Source of the DNA: Solirubrobacterales bacterium
GTDB taxonomy: Bacteria > Actinomycetota > Thermoleophilia > Solirubrobacterales > 70-9
DNA: 37,485 nt
Assembly: GCA_019456285.1 (NCBI GenBank)
Contig: VRUE01000013.1
Location: 1-37,485 of the forward strand
Reading direction: 5' to 3'
A program made the translations under genes and the position numbers. A model generated the notes under the pieces. That model worked only from the letters and a program-made list of their open reading frames with translations. It was not told the DNA's origin and made no database searches. Every line of letters starts with the position of its first letter. Position 1 is the first letter of the stretch. Below are positions 1 through 6,753 of the stretch, in pieces.

Positions 1-804
1 GCCGGTGACGAGCCAGACCGGCGGCGCGTCGAAGCGGCGGGTCGCCGCGATGAGGCCCGCGTCCGGCCCGAAGGCCCGCGCCGGCTCGCCGCCTTCGTCA
101 AGCCCCCACAGCACGAAGCCCCTCCCCCGCCGCACGAACTCGGCGAACACCCCGCTCACCTGCGCGCCGTCCTCGATCAGCGCCGCGTCCCGGTCCCCCC
201 GCAGCCGCGCCCACGGGCCGACCAGGACCCGGATCGCGCCCCGGGGCGAGCCGGCCGTGAGGGAGGCCCCGGCATCCCGCAGCCGGCGCCGCACCACACC
301 GCAGGCCGCTCCCCCGCCCAGGCACTCGACCGCCGTCGCATGGAGCCCGCCCTCGTAGCCGCCGGCGAACGGCTGCGGCCAGGAGCCGACGACCGCCGCC
401 ACCCGCGTCCCCACCGACCAGTCGCGATAGTCCCACCAGATCGCCTCGCCGCCGCGCAGCGCGTACTCGGCGGCGCCGACCGGGGACCAGAGCCCGTTGA
501 CGTAGAAGAACCAGTGGTGGGGCCGGCCCTCCCGCTGCCCCCCCGCGACCCCTTCGATCGAGTGCACGAAGGCGCCGCCGTAGCGAGTCGAGATCTCGGT
601 GTTGCGGTCGAGCACCCGGATCACCGTGTCGGACTCGGCGATGCCGCCGACCGAGCGTTCGAGGACCGGCTCCGCCCCGTAGTCGTGCGTCACCGTCAGC
701 GCGACGTCGCCGCGCCCCTCTCCGGAGCCGAGGCCGCAGCCGGCGGCCGCGAGCGCCGCCAGGAGCAGCGCGATCGCGACCGCCGTGCCGCGGCGTCGGC
801 TCAA
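1..804 (-). CDS. DUF4430-type lipoprotein, 3' end beyond window
   Basis: Open frame of 268 codons running off the left edge. It opens with a TTG at 804-802, four bases after the stop of the upstream gene; no ATG or GTG lies nearby, so the start is inferred from the signal peptide. The N-terminus has Arg residues, a hydrophobic stretch and a lipobox ending LAAAGC, so the protein is probably lipidated and held at the outer membrane face. Residues about 30-135 carry the DUF4430 (transcobalamin C-terminal-like) pattern: a HHWFFYVNG core followed by PVGAAEY and GGEAIWW. The remainder is unrecognised. It is translationally coupled to the DUF4430 gene at 809-1552 and shares its B12 riboswitch, which makes a role in corrinoid capture or delivery likely. 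That role is inference; the DUF4430 and lipobox calls are direct. Confidence 0.8.
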   Translation of the reverse strand, partial: MSRRRGTAVAIALLLAALAAAGCGLGSGEGRGDVALTVTHDYGAEPVLERSVGGIAESDTVIRVLDRNTEISTRYGGAFVHSIEGVAGGQREGRPHHWFFYVNGLWSPVGAAEYALRGGEAIWWDYRDWSVGTRVAAVVGSWPQPFAGGYEGGLHATAVECLGGGAACGVVRRRLRDAGASLTAGSPRGAIRVLVGPWARLRGDRDAALIEDGAQVSGVFAEFVRRGRGFVLWGLDEGGEPARAFGPDAGLIAATRRFDAPPVWLVTG

Positions 805-808
805 GGCG

Positions 809-1552
809 TCAGCCCCGCGGGCACTTCCCGCCGACGCAGACGGCAACCCGGTTGGACGGGATGTACTTGCCGTGGCGGGCGATCAGCCGGGCCGGGCGCC
901 GCAGCGTCACCGCGGCGACCCCGTTCTTGTTGGTGCGCCGCTTGGCGCCCCGCACCCTGACCCCGGCCACCGGTTTGCGTTTGCCCGCTTCGTCGTAGGC
1001 GAGGACGCGGGCCCGGAACGGCTTTCCGGCCCTGACCCGCCGCGGCGCCTTCAGCCACAGCTCTTCCGGGCCGGGGAAGCCCGCGGTCAGGTACCAGAGC
1101 GCCTCATCGCCGCGCTTCAGCCTGACCGAGTCGCCGCCGACTTCGGAGGAGGCGTGGTTCACCCGCAGCTGCCAGAAGCCTTCGCCGCTGGGTTCGAGGC
1201 CGCCGATCCCGCACAGCCCGAGCCCGAAGGAGAAGGCATCGGTGACCAGCAGCGGCCGCAGCGCCTGGGACGACCGCGCCGCCTGGGCGAGCAGGCCGAG
1301 CGGCGTCGCGCCGGCGACCCTGACGGCCTTGCCGCTGCCGCCGGTCCCCTTGCCGAAGCAGGCCGCCTTCGGGCTGGTCGGCACCGCCGTGGCGCCGGTC
1401 CGCAGCCACTGGTCGGCGAGCACCTTCTGCCCGGCGACGACCCGCAGCTTCGCGGGCGTCCCCTCCGCCGCGGCGAGCGCCGCGGTCGAGAGCACCAGAA
1501 TGAGGGCCAGCGCGCACGCGGCGACCAGCCGGAGTGGAATGAGTCTTGGCAT
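809..1552 (-). CDS. Secreted DUF4430 protein with Ig-like tail
   Basis: A 247-residue protein with a Sec signal peptide (MPRLIPLRLVAACALAL, cleavage near ALAAAEG). Residues about 30-160 form a DUF4430 region with the core GFWQLRVNHASSEVG and then LKRGDEALWYL. The C-terminal third (PRRVRAGKPFRARV to RPARLIARHGKYIPS) resembles an Ig-like carbohydrate- or matrix-type domain. Two Cys pairs (near residue 65 and at the CVGGKC end) could form disulfides outside the cell. The start ATG follows a purine-rich AGGAAAGGGTGG. It is the first gene behind the cobalamin riboswitch and is followed at once by a second DUF4430 gene. Family knowledge links DUF4430 to transcobalamin-like B12-binding folds. Extracellular cobalamin or cobinamide binding is the best guess. 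Confidence 0.8.
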   Translation of the reverse strand: MPRLIPLRLVAACALALILVLSTAALAAAEGTPAKLRVVAGQKVLADQWLRTGATAVPTSPKAACFGKGTGGSGKAVRVAGATPLGLLAQAARSSQALRPLLVTDAFSFGLGLCGIGGLEPSGEGFWQLRVNHASSEVGGDSVRLKRGDEALWYLTAGFPGPEELWLKAPRRVRAGKPFRARVLAYDEAGKRKPVAGVRVRGAKRRTNKNGVAAVTLRRPARLIARHGKYIPSNRVAVCVGGKCPRG

Positions 1553-1584
1553 TTAAGCCACCCTTTCCTCGAGGGTTGTCATGG

Positions 1585-1765
1585 CTCGGCCGGGGACAGG
1601 TCTCCTGGCTTCCGGGAAATGGTCGGCCGCACCTTCCCGGGGACTCTGTGTCGTCCCCAGTGGCTGACGCATGACGCGCCTGCGGCTTCCTTGACCCGGT
1701 CACAGTGGCGGGACCGCGCCGGCTTCTCACCGGACTTCCCTTGACCACCGACCGTCTGTACGCGG
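1585..1765 (-). promoter_or_regulatory. Cobalamin (B12) riboswitch
   Basis: Read on the minus strand, the leader contains the conserved blocks of the class I cobalamin aptamer in order. GGGAAGTCCGGTGAGAAGCC is at about 1740-1721, and GCGGTCCCGCCACTGT follows, ending at 1702. Next come GGAAGCCGCAGG, the CATGCGTCAGCCACTGG arm and CCCGGGAAGG. The B12 box AGCCAGGAGACCTG is at 1610-1597. The aptamer sits 45-200 bases upstream of the DUF4430 start at 1552. Binding of adenosylcobalamin normally shuts off expression, so both DUF4430 genes are expected to be induced by B12 shortage. The expression platform between 1597 and 1552 could hide the GGAAAGG ribosome-binding site; I did not find an obvious terminator with a U-tract. 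Confidence 0.95.
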
Positions 1766-1894
1766 GCGAGTCTACCCGTCGCCGCGGCACGGGGAGCGCG
1801 CGCCGCCGCTGTACGTTCGTCCAGCGGCCTTGGGGGCCGCGCGGTGCGGGGCTAGGCTCGCCGTCACATAGCAGTTCGACCCTTGGAGGGAAAG

Positions 1895-2584
1895 ATGGGA
1901 CAGGGGACGTGGCGACAGTCGCCGGCGCTGGTGATCTCGTTGATCGCGCTGTTCGTGGCGCTCGGCGGCACCGTCTACGCGGCCAAGAGGATCAACGGCA
2001 AGACGATCAGGGCGAAGTCCCTGCCGGGCAACCGGCTGAAGCCGCGCTCGGTCCCCGCCAACCGGCTGAAGCCGGGCGTGCTCCGCAGCGCCAGGCGCCC
2101 GGCCGGCCAGATCACCGGGTCCGAAATCAACGAGCTGAGCCTCGGGCAGGTGCCGACCGCGGCCCACGCCGACACCGCCACCACGGCCCAGAGCGCCGTC
2201 GACGCCGAGACCGCGCTCAACGCGGTCAACGCCGTCAACGCCTCGACCGTCAACGGCCACAGCGCCGGCTGCCTGCCCACCACGCAGCCCTTCGCCGGCG
2301 CCTGCTGGCAGAGCTCGCCGAGCCTCGCCGCCACGGCCGCCCCCGCCGCCGCGGCCACCTGCGCCGCGCAGGGCGGGACGCTGCCGGGGGCGCTGGCGCT
2401 GGCCGAGTTCGCCCAGCAGCCGGGGGTGGCGCTCGACAGTGGGGACGAGTGGTCGAGCGACATCCCTGTGGTGTCTGGCCTCGATGTTTACGCCGTGGTC
2501 ACCGTCTCAGCAGCGGGCCAGATCAACTTCACGGCCTCGACGAACACCAGGAAATACCGCTGCGTGATCCCACTCGTCCGCTGA
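1895..2584 (+). CDS. Exported protein with LPGNRLKP-type repeats
   Basis: A 229-residue protein starting at ATG 1895 behind GGAGGG (1885-1890). A single hydrophobic N-terminal segment (SPALVISLIALFVALGGT) is followed by VYAAKRINGKTIRAKSLPGN. Short imperfect repeats follow (LPGNRLKP, VPANRLKP, then SEINELSLGQVPTA), continuing into an Ala/Thr/Asn-rich stretch with repeated AVNA/ALNA. This architecture is common in Solirubrobacter-like genomes as exported or cell-surface proteins of unknown function. The C-terminal half contains four Cys and a hydrophobic beta-like end (YAVVTVSAAGQINFTAST). I recognise the style but not a function. It is monocistronic, with an 87-base gap before the protease gene. 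Confidence 0.75.
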   Translation: MGQGTWRQSPALVISLIALFVALGGTVYAAKRINGKTIRAKSLPGNRLKPRSVPANRLKPGVLRSARRPAGQITGSEINELSLGQVPTAAHADTATTAQSAVDAETALNAVNAVNASTVNGHSAGCLPTTQPFAGACWQSSPSLAATAAPAAAATCAAQGGTLPGALALAEFAQQPGVALDSGDEWSSDIPVVSGLDVYAVVTVSAAGQINFTASTNTRKYRCVIPLVR

Positions 2585-2671
2585 CCGCCGGGAAGCCGCG
2601 GGCTCGCCGGGTCGGCCTCGACCTCGCCCATCGCCCTTCCCCACCGGGATAGTCACTTATTCTCTGCCTCC

Positions 2672-3616
2672 ATGCGGCGGCGCTCGCACAGTGCCAACTT
2701 GCTTGTCGCGGGCCCGCTCGCGGCGCTCGCTTGCCTGGCGGTGGCGGCGCTCGCCTGCCCGCTCGCCTCCGGCGCCTCGCTGCGCCTCCACGCCGGCCCG
2801 GGCACGAGCGCCGGCAGCGCCCGGGCCGAAGCGGCGCGGGTCGCCCGCTACTGGACGCCGGCGCGGATGCACAGCGCCCGGCCGCTGGAGACGCTCGGCA
2901 GGCGCCGCCGGGCGGCGAAGGCCAGCTTCGCGCCGATCCCCGACGCGAGCGTCCCCCCCTACGCCGTCAACGGCCGCATCTTCATCCGCCAGGGCCGCCA
3001 GCGCAGCTACTGCTCGGGGACGGCGATCGACAGCCCCACCCGGCGGCTGGTGCTGACCGCCGGGCACTGCGTCAACTCCGGCCCCCGCGGCCGCAGGGGC
3101 AGCAGTGTCTGGTCGCGGTTCCTCCAGTTCGTGCCCGCCTACAGCGACGGATTGGCGCCGTTCGGCGCCTTCGTCGCCCGTCGCGGCGCCGTCTACGCGC
3201 CGAGGCAGTGGGTCAGGTGGGGCAACCCGACCTACGACATCGGGGCCCTCCTCACCCTCCCCAACGCCGACGGGCAGAACGTCGCCGACGCGGTCGGCGG
3301 CGGCGCCGCGATCGTCACCAACCGCAGCCGCCGCCAGGAGTTCCAGACCTTCGGCTACCCGGGCAAGACCCGGCGCCTGCAGGGGTGCGACTCGCCCTAC
3401 GTGGGCGACGACAGCCGCACCTACCGGCTGCCCGGCCGGCCGACGATGGCGATCCGCTGCCACTGGACCCCGGGCGCCAGCGGCGGCGGCTGGCTGATCG
3501 AAGCAGGCGCCGCGATCAACGGGCTGACCAGCTACGGCCGCAGGCGCGACCGCGCCCACACCTACAGCCCCTACTTCGACAGGAGCAACGTCGGGCGCCT
3601 GGTCGCCGGCCTTTAG
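2672..3616 (+). CDS. Secreted trypsin-like serine protease
   Basis: A 314-residue protein with a signal peptide (hydrophobic residues about 9-32, cleavage near LASGAS). The chymotrypsin-fold triad is visible: His in LTAGHC (about residue 130), Asp in TYDIGALL (about 189) and Ser in PGASGGGW (about 271). A CSGT before the His and the two Cys around RLQGC/AIRC fit the disulfide pattern of extracellular actinobacterial trypsin-like proteases. An arginine-rich propeptide-like segment (GRRRRAAK) precedes the catalytic domain and may be a maturation site. Substrate is unknown. It ends 30 bases before the -35 of the ABC exporter promoter. Confidence 0.88.
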   Translation: MRRRSHSANLLVAGPLAALACLAVAALACPLASGASLRLHAGPGTSAGSARAEAARVARYWTPARMHSARPLETLGRRRRAAKASFAPIPDASVPPYAVNGRIFIRQGRQRSYCSGTAIDSPTRRLVLTAGHCVNSGPRGRRGSSVWSRFLQFVPAYSDGLAPFGAFVARRGAVYAPRQWVRWGNPTYDIGALLTLPNADGQNVADAVGGGAAIVTNRSRRQEFQTFGYPGKTRRLQGCDSPYVGDDSRTYRLPGRPTMAIRCHWTPGASGGGWLIEAGAAINGLTSYGRRRDRAHTYSPYFDRSNVGRLVAGL

Positions 3617-3646
3617 CGGCCGCTCCTCCGGTAGGATGAATACGGA

Positions 3647-3675
3647 TTGACAATACCCCCTAGGGGTATTAAGGT
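3647..3675 (+). promoter_or_regulatory. Promoter with CsoR/CstR-type operator in the spacer
   Basis: TTGACA (3647-3652), a 17-base spacer, then TAAGGT (3670-3675) form a near-consensus sigma-A promoter. The spacer, with one flanking base on each side, is the palindrome AATACCCCCTAGGGGTATT (3652-3670): 8-bp arms around CTA. G-tract palindromes of the TACCC...GGGTA kind are the operators of the CsoR/RcnR/CstR repressor family, which sense copper, nickel or persulfide. A repressor bound here would block RNA polymerase directly. The GTG of the next gene is at 3685, only nine bases past the -10, so the mRNA is probably leaderless or nearly so. No CsoR-family gene was seen in the window. Confidence 0.82.
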
Positions 3676-3684
3676 AGGGACATC

Positions 3685-4383
3685 GTGAGTGGCGATCCGA
3701 CCGCGACCCCAGCCCCATCGGCAAGCTCGCCCCGCACAGCCGCCACGCCGGCGACCGTCCTGCGGGCCGAGGGAATCGAGAAGAGCTTCCACCGCGGCAT
3801 CCCGCCTTGGCGGCGGGAGATCGAGGTCCTGAAGGGCGCCGACCTCGAGGTCCGCCGCGGCGAGCTGGTCGGCCTGGTCGGAGAGAACGGCTCGGGGAAG
3901 AGCACCCTGATGAAGATCGCCGTCGGCCTGCTGGAGCGGGACGCGGGAGCCGTCGAGCACAGCGCCAAGCTCGGCTACTGCCCGCAGACGCCGCTGCTGT
4001 GGGAGAAGCTGACCGTCGACGAGCACTTCGAGCTGTTCGCGCGCGCCTACCGCCTCGATGCCGCCGGGGCGGATGCCGCGACGCGGCGCCTCTTCGACGA
4101 GCTCCAGTTCGCTCGCTACCGCGGCTACCGGATCGAGGAGCTGTCCGGCGGCACCCGCCAGAAGCTGAACCTGGCGCTCGCCCTGATGCACGAGCCCGAC
4201 CTGCTGCTGCTCGACGAGCCCTACTCCGGCTTCGACTGGGAAACCTACCTCCGCTTCTGGGAGATGAGCGAGCGGCGCCGCGACGAAGGCATGGGCATCC
4301 TGATCGTCTCCCACTTCCTCTCCGAGCGCGAGCGCCTCGACCGCGTCTACGAGCTGCGCGACGGGAGGTGCCGGGAAGTGTGA
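3685..4383 (+). CDS. ABC exporter ATP-binding protein
   Basis: A 232-residue ABC ATPase. Walker A is GENGSGKST (about residue 68), the signature is LSGGTRQK (about 153) and Walker B is LLLLDEP (about 175), followed by a switch His in IVSHF. The first 25 residues are a Pro/Ala/Ser-rich tail with no family match. It starts at GTG 3685, close to the predicted transcription start. The two downstream genes encode membrane proteins of ABC-2 type and each overlaps its upstream neighbour by 4 bp, so the three form one exporter operon. The substrate is unknown. The CsoR-like operator suggests a link to copper or sulfide/persulfide stress, by inference. Confidence 0.9.
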   Translation: MSGDPTATPAPSASSPRTAATPATVLRAEGIEKSFHRGIPPWRREIEVLKGADLEVRRGELVGLVGENGSGKSTLMKIAVGLLERDAGAVEHSAKLGYCPQTPLLWEKLTVDEHFELFARAYRLDAAGADAATRRLFDELQFARYRGYRIEELSGGTRQKLNLALALMHEPDLLLLDEPYSGFDWETYLRFWEMSERRRDEGMGILIVSHFLSERERLDRVYELRDGRCREV

Positions 4384-5096
4384 GCGCGGTCGCCCTCACC
4401 GGCGCCGACTTCCTGCGCGAGCATCTGCGTGCCCGCCTGACGCTGGTCATGCTCGTCACGATCCCGGCGCTGTTCGTGGTCGCCTCCGCTTCGGCGCTGA
4501 GCGAATTCGCGACGGCGCTGGGGGGCTCGGTGGGCGGGGGCTCGGCCAGCGCGCTGGGCGCGGGCTGGGCGGCGGCCTTCCTGTCCGGCGCCCTCGGCTT
4601 CTTCCAGGTCGCCTCCTCGCGCGACGCCGACCGTCGCCTGGCGCTGGCGGGCATGGGCCCGACCCGCGTCGCCACGGCGCGCATCTTGGCCTCGGTCCTG
4701 CTCGGGCTGCTGATCACGATCGTCGCCTTCCTCACCCTCTGGCTCAGCACCGAGATCGGGCGCCCGGCCCACGCCTTCGCGGCAATCCTCGTCTTCTCCC
4801 TGATCTACATCGGCATCGGGACACTGGTCGGCTCGCTCATCTCCGAGCCCCTCGAGGGCTCGCTGACCGTCGCCTTCGTCTTCCTGATCGACGTCTTCTC
4901 CGGCCCGGGGATGAGCGACGGCGGCGGGCTGGCGCAGATCATGCCCACCAGGAAGGCGGCGGACGTGCTGATCGCGGCCGGGGCGGGCCAGGGATCGCCG
5001 CGCGGCGACTGGATCGCGGTGGGCCTGACCGCCGCGGGCGCCCTGGCGCTGGCCGCGATCGCCTTCTGGCTCTCGGCGCGCCCGAGGTCCGGTTGA
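4380..5096 (+). CDS. ABC-2 type permease subunit
   Basis: Starts at GTG 4380, overlapping the ATPase stop (GTGA). About 238 residues, with roughly six hydrophobic segments (LTLVMLVTIPALFVVASASA; a Gly/Ala-rich second; ILASVLLGLLITIVAFLTLW; ILVFSLIYIGIGTLVGSLI; SLTVAFVFLIDVFSG; a C-terminal helix). The order ATPase-permease-permease and the SREDAD/RRLAL cytoplasmic loop, shared with the next gene's SDRRLVLAG loop, indicate a heterodimeric membrane domain. Substrate is not evident. Confidence 0.82.
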   Translation: MSAVALTGADFLREHLRARLTLVMLVTIPALFVVASASALSEFATALGGSVGGGSASALGAGWAAAFLSGALGFFQVASSRDADRRLALAGMGPTRVATARILASVLLGLLITIVAFLTLWLSTEIGRPAHAFAAILVFSLIYIGIGTLVGSLISEPLEGSLTVAFVFLIDVFSGPGMSDGGGLAQIMPTRKAADVLIAAGAGQGSPRGDWIAVGLTAAGALALAAIAFWLSARPRSG

Positions 5097-5854
5097 CCGG
5101 GCGGGCGATGACAGCGACGCGGATGGGCTTCCGCGAGCAGGCTCGCCGGCCCCTGCTGCTGATCCTGCTGGTTGCCGTCCCCTTCCTCTTCATCAGCTGG
5201 ATGATCGCGGTCACCGAGCCCATCCCGCACTTGATCGAGCTGCCCGGGGGCCGCTACCGGCTCACCACGATGAAGGAGCTGCACGGCGCGGTCATGGTCC
5301 CGATCACGGTCGGCTTCCTCGCCGGCCTGATCGGCCTCTTCGTCGTCCAGTCGGCGCTGGCGTCCGACCGCCGCCTGGTGCTGGCCGGGTTCAGCCCCGG
5401 CGAGGCGATCCTGCCGCGGCTCGTCGTCCTGGTGAGCGGGACCCTCGTCGTGCTCGCGGTCTCCCTCGGGGTGACCACGATCGACTTCATTCCCGTGTCC
5501 TGGCTCCCGTTCGTGGCGGGCAACCTGCTGGCCGGCCTGATCTACGGCGCGATCGGCGCCCTGGCCGGCGCCCTGATCGGGCGCCTCGGCGGCGCCTACC
5601 TGATGTTCTTCCTGCCGATGCTCGACATCGGGATCGCCCAGAACCCGATGTTCTTCCACGGCCCTCCGCCGGGGTGGGCCACCGTGCTGCCCGGCTACGG
5701 GCCGACCAGGGTGCTGATCGACGGCGCCTTCTCGCCGACCTTCCACGCCGGCGCGCCGCTGGCGATCGCGCTGCTCTGGCTTGCCGGCCTCTCGCTGGCG
5801 CTGGTCGTGCTGCTGCGCCGCTCGGTCGGCGGGCGCACCGCCCGGCCGGGTTAG
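5093..5854 (+). CDS. ABC-2 type permease subunit, 3' end repeated elsewhere
   Basis: Coupled to the previous permease (TTG 5093 overlapping its stop; ATG 5108 is an alternative start). Up to 253 residues with six hydrophobic helices, including RPLLLILLVAVPFLFISWM at the N-terminus and LAIALLWLAGLSLALVVLLR at the C-terminus. The SDRRLVLAGFSPGEA loop is the likely contact to the ATPase. Its last 72 coding bases (5779-5850) recur at 6280-6343 (truncated) and at 12884-12955, where the copy runs into the stop codon of the molybdenum cofactor gene on the other strand. The intact gene is the one here. Confidence 0.85.
   Translation: MTGRAMTATRMGFREQARRPLLLILLVAVPFLFISWMIAVTEPIPHLIELPGGRYRLTTMKELHGAVMVPITVGFLAGLIGLFVVQSALASDRRLVLAGFSPGEAILPRLVVLVSGTLVVLAVSLGVTTIDFIPVSWLPFVAGNLLAGLIYGAIGALAGALIGRLGGAYLMFFLPMLDIGIAQNPMFFHGPPPGWATVLPGYGPTRVLIDGAFSPTFHAGAPLAIALLWLAGLSLALVVLLRRSVGGRTARPG
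5779..5850 (+). repeat. Permease 3'-end repeat, source copy
   Basis: Bases 5779-5850, from GCTTGCCGGCC to the GGG before the stop, are identical to 12884-12955. They also match 6280-6343 with a single T/C difference before that copy breaks off. Only the copy here is attached to a full permease gene. Confidence 0.95.
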
Positions 5855-5868
5855 AGGCTTGATCTGGG

Positions 5869-6240
5869 TTAGGCGCCGAGCAGGTCGCGGTAGAAGCGGT
5901 AGTCGCGCCGCTCGGGCCGCAGGTTCGAGGCGAGCGCCAGGTGATGGCGGGCGCGCTCCGTCCGGCCCGTCTTGGCCAGCGCCCGGCCGAGGCAGAAGTG
6001 GGCGTAGTCGTTGACCTGGTGCGTCTCGACCACCGCCTTGAACTCGACCGCCGCGGCCGCGAAGCGGCCGGAGCGGAAGTAGGCGCGCCCCAGCGCCTCG
6101 CGGACCGAGGACTTCTCCGGCGCCCGCCGCGCCGCCGCCGCCAGCGGCGCCGCCGCCTCTTCGAAGTCCCGCTCCTCGAGCAGCTCGATCCCGCGCCGGT
6201 AGAGGGTGAGGGTCGAGTCGCGATCGGCCTCGTGGCGCAT
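5869..6240 (-). CDS. Small TPR-like protein
   Basis: A 123-residue helical protein starting at ATG 6240 (MRHEADRDSTLTLYRRG). Three helix-turn-helix units fit tetratricopeptide repeats: about residues 12-38 (GIELLEERDFEEAAAPL), 43-72 (ALGRAYFRSGRFAAAAVEFK) and 78-108 (YAHFCLGRALAKTGRTERAR). No signal or membrane segment is present, so it is probably a cytoplasmic scaffold. The frame stays open upstream to about 6438 through repeat-derived sequence, but the homologous part begins at 6240. Its 5' third is duplicated at 12729-12844 and 42 bases of its middle at 6338-6379. It sits between permease 3'-end repeats. Confidence 0.75.
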   Translation of the reverse strand: MRHEADRDSTLTLYRRGIELLEERDFEEAAAPLAAAARRAPEKSSVREALGRAYFRSGRFAAAAVEFKAVVETHQVNDYAHFCLGRALAKTGRTERARHHLALASNLRPERRDYRFYRDLLGA

Positions 6241-6343
6241 CGACCCAGTGTAAGTGACCATCCGAGAACCCCCGCGCTCGCTTGCCGGCCTCTCGCTGGC
6301 GCTGGTCGTGCTGCTGCGCCGCTTGGTCGGCGGGCGCACCGCC
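6125..6343. repeat. Direct repeat bounding the redox island, left copy
   Basis: A 219-base block holding the 5' part of the TPR gene (to 6240), its upstream region (6241-6279) and a truncated permease 3' end (6280-6343). The same block, in the same orientation, is at 12729-12947 with a constant offset of 6604 bases and one clear mismatch (T at 6324). The two copies enclose the redox/two-component island. Confidence 0.93.
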
Positions 6344-6379
6344 GCGGCCGCGAAGCGGCCGGAGCGGAAGTAGGCGCGC
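6338..6379. repeat. Displaced 42-bp copy of TPR gene interior
   Basis: Bases 6338-6379 are identical to 6047-6088 inside the TPR gene (offset 291). They are fused directly to the broken permease-end copy at about 6340. The junction shares only the short ACCGCC microhomology, so the left island border is a patchwork of three pieces. Confidence 0.92.
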
Positions 6380-6453
6380 GGATAGACGCGGGCGAAGATC
6401 GGATGGCGGTGAGTGGTTGACACGGCGCTCAACGACAATATTCGGCGCCAGTC

Positions 6454-6512
6454 GTGAAGAGGCTGTGAAGGGAGCGCGGCTTCACTGCCCCTTCACATCT
6501 ACGGCGGATGCT
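6454..6512 (+). promoter_or_regulatory. CTTCAC box A, promoter of the thiol-redox operon
   Basis: Two GTGAAG hexamers at 6454 and 6465 (11 bp apart) face two CTTCAC hexamers at 6480 and 6491 (11 bp apart), giving a four-site array with dyad symmetry. Ten bases after the last hexamer comes GATGCT (6507-6512), matching the GATCCT seen at boxes C and D. The 11-bp direct spacing is the hallmark of OmpR/PhoB-type dimers binding in tandem just upstream of the -10. Transcription would start near 6519, making the ATG at 6520 leaderless. Confidence 0.72.
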
Positions 6513-6519
6513 GGTGGCG

Positions 6520-6753
6520 ATGGAGTTGCTCCTGATCAGCGGCCACGACTGCCATCTTTGTGCGCGCGCGCGCGAGGTCCTCGGCTCGCTGTCCCTGGAG
6601 GCACGCGAGATCGATGTCGGGAGCCGCGAGGCGCACGAGCTGACCGCCTCGGGCGTGCCGCTCGCCATGCTGCCTGTGCTGTGGGACGGCGAGCGGGTGC
6701 TCGCCTACGGCCGCTTCTCTGAACGAGCGCTGCGCCGGAGGCTCGGTGTATGA
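6520..6753 (+). CDS. Glutaredoxin-like thiol redox protein
   Basis: A 77-residue protein (MELLLISGHDCHLCARAREV). The start at 6520 is preferred because the thioredoxin-fold first strand begins there and the predicted -10 overlaps the earlier ATG at 6508. The CHLC active site at the end of the first strand, a REIDVGS segment and the cis-Pro-type VPLAMLPVLWDG match DUF836/glutaredoxin-like proteins. It overlaps the CcdA-like gene by 4 bp and is first in a three-gene operon with that gene and a membrane redoxin, so it is probably the cytoplasmic electron donor to the membrane protein. The donor role is inference. Confidence 0.75.
   Translation: MELLLISGHDCHLCARAREVLGSLSLEAREIDVGSREAHELTASGVPLAMLPVLWDGERVLAYGRFSERALRRRLGV

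Noticed and set aside
2657-4750. A 697-codon minus-strand open frame opposite the protease and ABC genes
   Set aside because: It is Arg/Ser/Ala-rich low-complexity translation typical of the antisense of high-GC genes, with no domain; the plus-strand genes have clear motifs.
6241-6438. An N-terminal extension of the TPR protein (starting at 6438)
   Set aside because: The extra residues are translated from displaced repeat pieces, and the right-hand repeat shows that the homologous gene begins at the ATG equivalent to 6240.
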